Positions 14,948 to 20,328 of a DNA stretch of 20,328 bases are shown here, piece by piece. The stretch's first letter is position 1; each line of letters starts with the position of its first letter. Below the pieces are notes generated by a model, which saw only the letters and a program-made list of their open reading frames with translations, was not told the DNA's origin and did not search any database. A program made the position numbers and the translations under genes. This DNA comes from Flavobacterium sp. (GTDB lineage: Bacteria > Bacteroidota > Bacteroidia > Flavobacteriales > Flavobacteriaceae), in contig JAUXNR010000247.1 of the NCBI GenBank assembly GCA_030682755.1, positions 1-20,328 on the forward strand, written 5' to 3'.

Positions 14948-14963
14948 CAAAAAATATAGGATA

Positions 14964-15836
14964 ATGAACAAGAAAGAAGGAAGCAATAGAAAACCTACTT
15001 CCAACAAATCAGCAAAAAGCAAACCATCAGGATTTAGTAAGCCAAAACCAGCAATGGCAAAGCGTTCTCAAAAACCTAAAAAAGTTTCAGATGCACCTGC
15101 TGTTGCACCCAAGCCAAAAGTAAAATCAGACAATATTCGTTTGAATAAATACATTGCTAATTCCGGAGCTTGCTCAAGAAGAGATGCAGATATTTATATC
15201 CAATCCGGAAATGTAAAAGTTAATGGTATAGTAATCAACGAGATGGGATATCAGGTAAAACCTGGCGATGTAGTAAATTTTGATGGAGCCACAATTACTC
15301 CTGAAAAGAAAGAATACATCTTATTGAATAAGCCAAAAAACTTTACAACTTCTGGAGAAGATGATAATGATCTTCGAAATGTTTTTGAATTAGTGAAAGG
15401 AGCCACTCGTGCAAAAATTCAGCCTATTGGAAGAATGGATAAAAACACAACCGGACTTTTATTGTTTACGAATGATACGGATATGATTCGAAAATTTGGT
15501 TTGCCAAATCAAAAATCACCAAAAATTTATCAAGTAAGTTTAGATAAAAATTTAAAATTTGAAGATTTAGAAAAAATTTCAGGTGGTGTTACTTTAGATG
15601 AACACAGACTTTATGTTGATGAAATCAGTTATATTGATGACCAGCCTAAAACTGAAATAGGAATAAAATTGAGAACGGCGAATGTAAAAGTGGTTCGTTC
15701 AATTTTTGAAAAATTCAATTATAATGTACTGAAAGTTGATCGGGTTTCTTTTGCCGGATTAACTAAAAAGAACTTACCAAGAGGAAATTGGAGGGCTTTA
15801 ACCGAACAGGAAATTATAAATTTGAAGAATTTCTAA
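14964..15836 (+). CDS. rluB: 23S rRNA pseudouridine synthase, RluB-like, with S4 domain
   Basis: A 290-residue enzyme of the RsuA/RluB family. Residues 1-55 are a disordered Lys/Ser/Pro-rich tail, common in Bacteroidetes members. Residues 57-105 form an S4 RNA-binding domain (IRLNKYIANSGACSRRDAD). The catalytic domain has YILLNKPKNF and IGRMDKNTTGLLLFTND with catalytic Asp159. RluB modifies the U2605 region of 23S rRNA in E. coli; the target here is inferred. The SnoaL-like gene starts 5 bases after the stop, so the two are likely co-translated. Confidence 0.9.
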   Translation: MNKKEGSNRKPTSNKSAKSKPSGFSKPKPAMAKRSQKPKKVSDAPAVAPKPKVKSDNIRLNKYIANSGACSRRDADIYIQSGNVKVNGIVINEMGYQVKPGDVVNFDGATITPEKKEYILLNKPKNFTTSGEDDNDLRNVFELVKGATRAKIQPIGRMDKNTTGLLLFTNDTDMIRKFGLPNQKSPKIYQVSLDKNLKFEDLEKISGGVTLDEHRLYVDEISYIDDQPKTEIGIKLRTANVKVVRSIFEKFNYNVLKVDRVSFAGLTKKNLPRGNWRALTEQEIINLKNF

Positions 15837-15841
15837 AAAGC

Positions 15842-16201
15842 ATGACTCAAGAAATTACATCTATTGCATATAAATGGTTTGAAGCTTTCAATAAAAAAGA
15901 TTTAGATCAGTTGTTGTCACTTTATGATGAAAATGCAGAACATTTTAGTCCGAAATTAAAAATCAGAAAACCGGAGAGCAATGGTTTAGTAATTGGTCAA
16001 CAGGCCTTACGAGAATGGTGGCAAGATGCATTTGACAGATTGCCAACCTTACATTATAAAGTTACTTCGCTAACAGCAAATGACGACAGAGTTTTTATGG
16101 AATATGTTCGCTCTGTTGCAGAGGAACAAGACCTGCTAGTTGCAGAAGTTTTAGAAATTCGGGAAGGTAAAATTATTGCTTCGCGAGTGTATCATGGATA
16201 A
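15842..16201 (+). CDS. SnoaL-like / NTF2-fold small protein
   Basis: A 119-residue protein with the NTF2-like cone fold pattern: ITSIAYKWFEAFNKKDLDQL helix, then LYDENAEHFSPK, GQQALREWWQDAF and a series of strands to the C-terminus (VLEIREGKIIASRVYHG). This fold serves as an enzyme (polyketide cyclase or isomerase) or a ligand-binding module; the substrate is unknown. The start at 15842 lies 5 bases after the rluB stop. An upstream in-frame ATG at 15788 lies inside rluB and was rejected because the added residues do not fit the fold. Confidence 0.85.
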   Translation: MTQEITSIAYKWFEAFNKKDLDQLLSLYDENAEHFSPKLKIRKPESNGLVIGQQALREWWQDAFDRLPTLHYKVTSLTANDDRVFMEYVRSVAEEQDLLVAEVLEIREGKIIASRVYHG

Positions 16202-16205
16202 CTAA

Positions 16206-16238
16206 AAAGTCCCGTTCGATTAAATCAAACGGGACTTT
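16206..16238. terminator. Bidirectional terminator between convergent genes
   Basis: AAAGTCCCGTT pairs with AACGGGACTTT (11 base pairs), with a short inner stem. On the minus strand it is followed by a run of five T, on the plus strand by three. It lies between the SnoaL-like gene and the M3 peptidase gene and can serve both. Confidence 0.8.
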
Positions 16239-16263
16239 CACGAATTAATAACAACCTACTATA

Positions 16264-18393
16264 TTATTTTGTTTGCGTATCTAAACCTCTTTTTCTTAAT
16301 AAAGGTTCAATACTAGGTTCGCTACCTCTAAATCTTTTATATAAATCCATTGGCTCTTCTGTGCCTCCTCTTTCAAGAATACTTTTTCTAAATAGTTTAG
16401 CTTTTTCTTGATTGAACAATGATGTTTTTTTGAATTGATCAAAAGCATCTGTATCTAAAACACCAGACCAGATATAACTGTAATACCCTGCAGAATATCC
16501 GCCGGAAAATATGTGACTAAAATAATTGGCTCTATGTCTAGGAATAATGGATTCCGGTAAACCAATTTTTTTCATTGCCGCTTTTTCAAATTCCTCAGCA
16601 GTTCCTTTTATTGGTGAAGTAGCCGTGTGAAATTCCATATCTAAAAAGGAAGATGAAAGATATTCAACAGTAGAAAACCCTTGACCAAATGTGCCTGATT
16701 TTTCCAATTTAGCAATTAATTCATCCGGAATGACTTCTCCGGTTTGATAATGTTTTGCATACATTTTTAGTACTTCAGAATCTGCTGCCCAATTTTCCAT
16801 AATTTGAGAAGGTAATTCTACAAAATCTCTTGGAACACTCGTTCCTGCTAAACTTTTATATTTTACATCCGAAAGTAATCCGTGTAAAGCATGTCCAAAC
16901 TCGTGGAAATAAGTGGTTACTTCGTCAAAAGTGAAAAGGGCAGGTGCATTTCCGGTTGGTTTAGAAAAATTACAAACGATAGATATTACCGGAGGAATTC
17001 GCTTTCCATTTTCCATTTTCTGAGGACGATAAGAAGTCATCCAAGCTCCGCCACGTTTTGATTCTCTGGGAAAGAAATCCATATATAACAAACCTAAAAC
17101 AGTGCCGTCTTTTTCGGTTACTTCCCAAGTTGTTGCTTCAGGATGATAGGTTGGAACGTTTTTTAGTTGTTTGAATTGCAATCCAAATAATTTATCACAT
17201 ACCATAAAAACACCTTCAGTTACATTGTCTAAACTGAAATAAGGTTTTAATTCTTGCTCATCTAAATCAAATTTTTCTTTTCTGATTTTTTCACTGTAAT
17301 ATCTCCAATCATAAGGTTGAACATTTCCTGAAATACCTTCTTTTTTCATCATGGCAGCAATTTCTGCTTCTTCAACTTTAGCTTTTTCCAAGGCTGGCGT
17401 CCATAATTGATTCAAAAAATCCATTACTTTGGTTGGGGTTTTTGCCATACTTTCTTCCAAAACATAATGTGCATGGGTTTCATAACCTAACAATTTGGCT
17501 TTTTCTGCTCTTAAATTTGCCAATTGAATTCCGTTTAAATTGTTATCAGTTTCACCGCCATTATTGGCTCTGTTTTTATAAGCAGTCCATATAATTTCAC
17601 GAAGTTTTCTGTTGGAACTATATTGTAAAAAAGGCATTACGCTGGAGTTGGAAAGCGTAAAAACCCACTTTCCTTCTTTTCCTTTCGCTTTTGCAGTTTC
17701 TCCAGCAGCTTCAATAAGTTCTGAAGAAAGTCCGGATAAGTCTTCCTTTTTTTCAACAACCAACTCATATTTATTGGTTTCAGCTAAAATGTTCTGACCA
17801 AATTTCAAGGTTAAAAGAGACAATTCACTATTGATGGCTCTCAAACGTTCTTTATCTTTTTCATTCAAATTGGCACCACTTCTAACAAAACGCTTGTAAG
17901 CATTTTCCAAAAGTTTTGATTCTTCTGTTGATAGTTTTAATTTGTCCTTTTCATTCCAAACCGATTTTACTTTAGCAAACAGCTTTTCGTTTAATACAAT
18001 ATTATCATTATGAGCAGAAGTTTCAGGGGCAATTTCTCTCGCAATTTTTTGAATTTCTTCGTTTGTGTTAGCAGAATTTAAATTGTAAAAAACAGTTGAA
18101 ACATTACTTAATAATTCTCCTGAATTTTCTAATGCCACAATAGTATTCTGAAAAGTAGGCTTGCTTTTGTTGTTCACAATGGCATTAATTTCTGCTTGGT
18201 GTCTTTTAATGGCTTCTTGAAAAGCGGGTTTAAAATGTTCGTTTTTGATTAAATCAAAAGGAGGAACATTAAAAGGTGTATTGTATGATGAAAAAAAAGG
18301 GTTGCTTGCAAATTGTTTGTTCAATTCTTGAGCAGAAGCTTCGTTTGCAAATAATCCCATGGTAATTAATAATAAAAGATGTTTTTTATTCAT
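16264..18393 (-). CDS. dcp: M3-family metallopeptidase, exported peptidyl-dipeptidase (Dcp-like)
   Basis: A 709-residue zinc peptidase that would release dipeptides from peptide C-termini. The zinc site is HEFGH with H497 and H501, and the third ligand is E526 in FVELPSQ, 25 residues after the motif as usual in family M3; E498 is the catalytic base. The C-terminal FSGGYSAGYYSYIWS near 640 is the substrate-binding loop of the Dcp group. The N-terminus is a signal peptide: MNKKHLLLLITMGLF, with probable cleavage after ASA at 19-21, so it acts in the periplasm, unlike the cytoplasmic E. coli Dcp. Oligopeptidase A is the alternative name, but length and loop favour Dcp. It shares the bidirectional terminator with the SnoaL-like gene. 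Confidence 0.93.
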   Translation of the reverse strand: MNKKHLLLLITMGLFANEASAQELNKQFASNPFFSSYNTPFNVPPFDLIKNEHFKPAFQEAIKRHQAEINAIVNNKSKPTFQNTIVALENSGELLSNVSTVFYNLNSANTNEEIQKIAREIAPETSAHNDNIVLNEKLFAKVKSVWNEKDKLKLSTEESKLLENAYKRFVRSGANLNEKDKERLRAINSELSLLTLKFGQNILAETNKYELVVEKKEDLSGLSSELIEAAGETAKAKGKEGKWVFTLSNSSVMPFLQYSSNRKLREIIWTAYKNRANNGGETDNNLNGIQLANLRAEKAKLLGYETHAHYVLEESMAKTPTKVMDFLNQLWTPALEKAKVEEAEIAAMMKKEGISGNVQPYDWRYYSEKIRKEKFDLDEQELKPYFSLDNVTEGVFMVCDKLFGLQFKQLKNVPTYHPEATTWEVTEKDGTVLGLLYMDFFPRESKRGGAWMTSYRPQKMENGKRIPPVISIVCNFSKPTGNAPALFTFDEVTTYFHEFGHALHGLLSDVKYKSLAGTSVPRDFVELPSQIMENWAADSEVLKMYAKHYQTGEVIPDELIAKLEKSGTFGQGFSTVEYLSSSFLDMEFHTATSPIKGTAEEFEKAAMKKIGLPESIIPRHRANYFSHIFSGGYSAGYYSYIWSGVLDTDAFDQFKKTSLFNQEKAKLFRKSILERGGTEEPMDLYKRFRGSEPSIEPLLRKRGLDTQTK

Positions 18394-18480
18394 TGTAAAA
18401 TTTAATTTTAGAAAGGCTAATTTAAATGAATTTTAAAAACTAGACTTTCAAATTAACGTTACTTTAAGACAGATCTGCAT

Positions 18481-18510
18481 AAAAAAAGCCCAAACTTTCG
18501 TTTGAGCTTT
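18481..18510 (-). terminator. Terminator of tRNA-Leu
   Basis: Read on the minus strand: AAAGCTCAAAC, loop GAAA, GTTTGGGCTTT, then a T run. It starts one base after the tRNA 3' end. Confidence 0.85.
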
Positions 18511-18511
18511 G

Positions 18512-18593
18512 TGCGGGTAAAAGGACTCGAACCTTCACACCTTGCGGCACCAGATCCTAAGTCTGGCGTGTCTACCAATTTCACCATACCCGC
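18512..18593 (-). tRNA. tRNA-Leu (anticodon UAG)
   Basis: An 82-base class II tRNA on the minus strand. The acceptor stem GCGGGTA pairs with TACCCGC, with discriminator A. The anticodon stem CCAGA/TCTGG encloses CTTAGGA, giving anticodon TAG, which reads CUN leucine codons. The long variable arm (TGCCGCAAGGTGT) is typical of Leu, and the T arm has GGTTCGAGTCC. CCA is not encoded. Confidence 0.96.
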
Positions 18594-18630
18594 AGGCGAA
18601 TAAAACAGTAGCTGTTTCAATAAGTGGGTG

Positions 18631-18638
18631 CAAATATA
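18631..18638 (-). promoter_or_regulatory. -7 element of the tRNA-Leu promoter
   Basis: Read on the minus strand it is TATATTTG, the same element as at tRNA-Asp, 37 bases before the tRNA 5' end. The -33 region is weak. Confidence 0.55.
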
Positions 18639-18697
18639 GAGAATATTTTGAATTTTAAATTATGATTGTTGAATTTTTTTAGCCCTTTATTTTTTTG

Positions 18698-18705
18698 TAA
18701 ATTTG
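18698..18705 (+). promoter_or_regulatory. -7 element of the dipeptidase promoter
   Basis: TAAATTTG, an exact TAnnTTTG match, 25 bases before the start at 18731. There is no well-placed -33 TTG. Confidence 0.5.
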
Positions 18706-18730
18706 AACTTTATCATTTTTACTTTTTATA

Positions 18731-20119
18731 ATGGACAACATAAAAAATTACGTTCAACAAAACAAAGAACGATTCATTGACGAACTCATCGAATTACTAA
18801 AAATACCGTCTGTAAGTGCCGACTCTGCTTATTCTCAAGATGTTATTGACACAGCCGAAGCTGTAAAAGCAAGCCTTGAAAAAGCCGGTTGCGATTTCGT
18901 AGAACTTTGCGAAACACCCGGATACCCAATTGTTTACGGTGAAAAAATAATCGACAAGAATTTACCAACGGTTTTAGTATACGGTCATTACGATGTGCAA
19001 CCTCCTGATCCAATGGAATTGTGGACTTCACCGCCGTTTGAACCGGTTATCAAAACCACCGAAATTCACCCCGAAGGTGCTATCTTCGCCCGTGGTTCTT
19101 GCGATGACAAAGGACAAATGTATATGCATGTGAAAGCATTTGAATACATGATTGCCAATAATTGTCTGCCTTGCAACGTCAAATTTATGATTGAAGGAGA
19201 AGAAGAAGTTGGCTCAAAAAGCCTAAGTTGGTTCGTAGAACGCAACCAAGAAAAACTCGCTAACGACGTGATTCTAATTTCCGATACAGGAATGATTTCC
19301 AATCAACAACCTTCTATCACCACCGGATTACGAGGTTTAAGTTATGTGGAAGTGGAAGTTACTGGACCCAACCGCGACTTACATTCTGGTTTATATGGCG
19401 GAGCAGTGGCCAATCCGATCAATGTTTTGACCAAAATGATAGCTTCGTTGCATGATGAAAATAATCATATTACAATACCCGGATTTTATGATAAAGTAGA
19501 AGAATTATCATTGGAGGAGAGAGCAGAAATGGCCAAAGCACCGTTCTCTCTAGAAAACTATAAAAAAGCACTTGACATAGACGACATTCATGGTGAAGCA
19601 GGTTACGTAACCAACGAACGCAATTCCATCCGACCAACATTAGATGTCAACGGAATTTGGGGCGGCTATACGGGCGAAGGTGCAAAAACAGTAATTGCCA
19701 GTAAAGCTTTTGCCAAAATTTCTATGCGGTTAGTACCCAACCAAGATTGGCAAGAAATCACCGAATTGTTCAAAAATCACTTCGAAAGCATTGCTCCAAA
19801 ATCAGTAAAAGTAAAAGTGACGCCACATCATGGTGGACAAGGTTACGTAACGCCAATCGATAGCATTGGTTATCAAGCTGCGAATAAAGCGTATACTGAA
19901 ACCTTCGGAGTACCGGCCATTCCCGTTCGTTCCGGCGGAAGTATTCCAATTGTTGCTCTGTTCGAAAAAGAACTAAAATCGAAAACCATATTAATGGGAT
20001 TCGGTTTAGATTCTGATGCCATTCATTCACCCAACGAGCATTTCGGAATTTTTAATTATCTGAAAGGAATCGAAACCATTCCATTGTTTTACAAATATTT
20101 TGTGGAGCTTTCAAAATAA
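18731..20119 (+). CDS. M20-family dipeptidase
   Basis: A 462-residue di-zinc dipeptidase of the CNDP/PepV-like group, hydrolysing dipeptides in the cytoplasm (no signal peptide). Metal and catalytic residues in order: H86 and D88 in VYGHYDVQPPDP; the Asp pair 125-126 in ARGSCDDKG; EGEEEVGS with E158 and E159; ISDTGM; and a C-terminal His in IHSPNEHF. The lid/dimerisation domain runs from about 205 (VEVTGPNRDLHSG) to 380. Length matches the family. With the exported Dcp-like enzyme nearby, dipeptides released in the periplasm could be imported and finished by this enzyme; the link is only positional. Confidence 0.94.
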   Translation: MDNIKNYVQQNKERFIDELIELLKIPSVSADSAYSQDVIDTAEAVKASLEKAGCDFVELCETPGYPIVYGEKIIDKNLPTVLVYGHYDVQPPDPMELWTSPPFEPVIKTTEIHPEGAIFARGSCDDKGQMYMHVKAFEYMIANNCLPCNVKFMIEGEEEVGSKSLSWFVERNQEKLANDVILISDTGMISNQQPSITTGLRGLSYVEVEVTGPNRDLHSGLYGGAVANPINVLTKMIASLHDENNHITIPGFYDKVEELSLEERAEMAKAPFSLENYKKALDIDDIHGEAGYVTNERNSIRPTLDVNGIWGGYTGEGAKTVIASKAFAKISMRLVPNQDWQEITELFKNHFESIAPKSVKVKVTPHHGGQGYVTPIDSIGYQAANKAYTETFGVPAIPVRSGGSIPIVALFEKELKSKTILMGFGLDSDAIHSPNEHFGIFNYLKGIETIPLFYKYFVELSK

Positions 20120-20130
20120 AAAGTTCGCTC

Positions 20131-20156
20131 TGTCATTCTGAACTTGTTTCAGAATC
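20131..20156. repeat. Intergenic palindromic repeat, GTCATTCTGA type
   Basis: ATTCTGAA, loop CTTGT, TTCAGAAT: a perfect 8-base-pair inverted repeat at 20135-20155. It shares GTCATTC with the element at 9309. It lies 11 bases after the dipeptidase stop. Confidence 0.65.
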
Positions 20157-20178
20157 TATATCCGTTTTATTTACTCTA

Positions 20179-20213
20179 AACCTTTGTCAAAGTTTTGAAC
20201 TTTGACAAAGGTT
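20179..20213. repeat. Perfect 16-base-pair inverted repeat
   Basis: AACCTTTGTCAAAGTT, loop TTG, AACTTTGACAAAGGTT. No T run follows, so it looks more like a dispersed intergenic palindrome than a terminator. It lies between the dipeptidase gene and its probable terminator. Confidence 0.8.
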
Positions 20214-20218
20214 ATCCC

Positions 20219-20255
20219 AAAAAACGTTTATTCTTCAATGAATAAGCGTTTTTTT
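20219..20255 (+). terminator. Rho-independent terminator after the dipeptidase gene
   Basis: AACGTTTATTC pairs with GAATAAGCGTT (one T-G pair), A-run before and seven T after. It lies about 100 bases beyond the stop, behind two palindromes. Confidence 0.75.
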
Positions 20256-20299
20256 ATGCCCCCATTTCGGGCTGTTCGCTACTATTCCGGGTGCAGCTC

Positions 20300-20325
20300 C
20301 TGCAAGGTTTCCAAAACCTTGTAGG
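20300..20325. repeat. Hairpin at the right edge, part of an intergenic repeat
   Basis: CTGCAAGGTTT pairs with AAACCTTGTAG (one G-T pair). The GC-richer run from about 20257 (GCCCCCATTTCGGGC and on) differs in composition from its surroundings and probably belongs to a longer dispersed repeat cut by the edge. I see no gene in 20120-20328. Confidence 0.5.
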
Positions 20326-20328
20326 TGT

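Noticed and set aside
15788..15841. Longer start of the SnoaL-like protein
   Set aside because: It lies within the rluB reading frame's 3' end and adds residues that do not fit the fold.
16264..18393. Oligopeptidase A as the name of the M3 peptidase
   Set aside because: The signal peptide, length and C-terminal Tyr/Gly loop fit the exported Dcp group better.

Overview
The window looks like a chromosomal segment of a flavobacterium (Bacteroidetes, Flavobacteriaceae). The DNA is AT-rich and genes lack obvious Shine-Dalgarno sequences. Many are preceded by the Bacteroidetes -7 promoter element TAnnTTTG, in several cases with a TTG about 19-20 bases upstream. The proteins are of flavobacterial type: a DnaE fused to a proofreading exonuclease, a lone DUF58 protein, mevalonate-pathway enzymes beside a UbiA-like prenyltransferase, and an exported M3 peptidase.

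Left part (1-8543): the 3' part of dnaE runs in from the left edge. A very AT-rich accessory block follows (4282-6103): a soluble protein with a STAS-like domain and a GHKL ATPase domain, a small STAS-like (DUF4325-type) protein, and a PIN-domain nuclease overlapping it by 14 bases. The two small genes have their own consensus promoter. This block is the best candidate for an undescribed system, possibly a partner-switch-controlled RNase. Next come trxA with a strong terminator, a short-chain dehydrogenase, and a DUF58 gene whose promoter suggests a leaderless mRNA.

Middle (8544-11768): tRNA-Asp(GUC) with promoter and terminator, then three copies of a 42-base identical repeat carrying a terminator-like hairpin. 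A tiny GIY-YIG nuclease gene lies between copies 2 and 3, and its stop codon is inside copy 3. An RluE-like pseudouridine synthase follows, convergent with an unrecognised multi-pass membrane protein gene that lies downstream of tspO on the minus strand.

Right part (11830-20328): a probable operon or gene cluster of diphosphomevalonate decarboxylase, mevalonate kinase and a UbiA-family prenyltransferase makes and uses isoprenoid precursors. An RluB-type pseudouridine synthase is followed 5 bases later by a SnoaL-like protein. A bidirectional terminator separates these from a convergent, exported M3 peptidase (Dcp-like). Then come tRNA-Leu(UAG) on the minus strand, an M20 dipeptidase, and a cluster of palindromic intergenic repeats up to the right edge.
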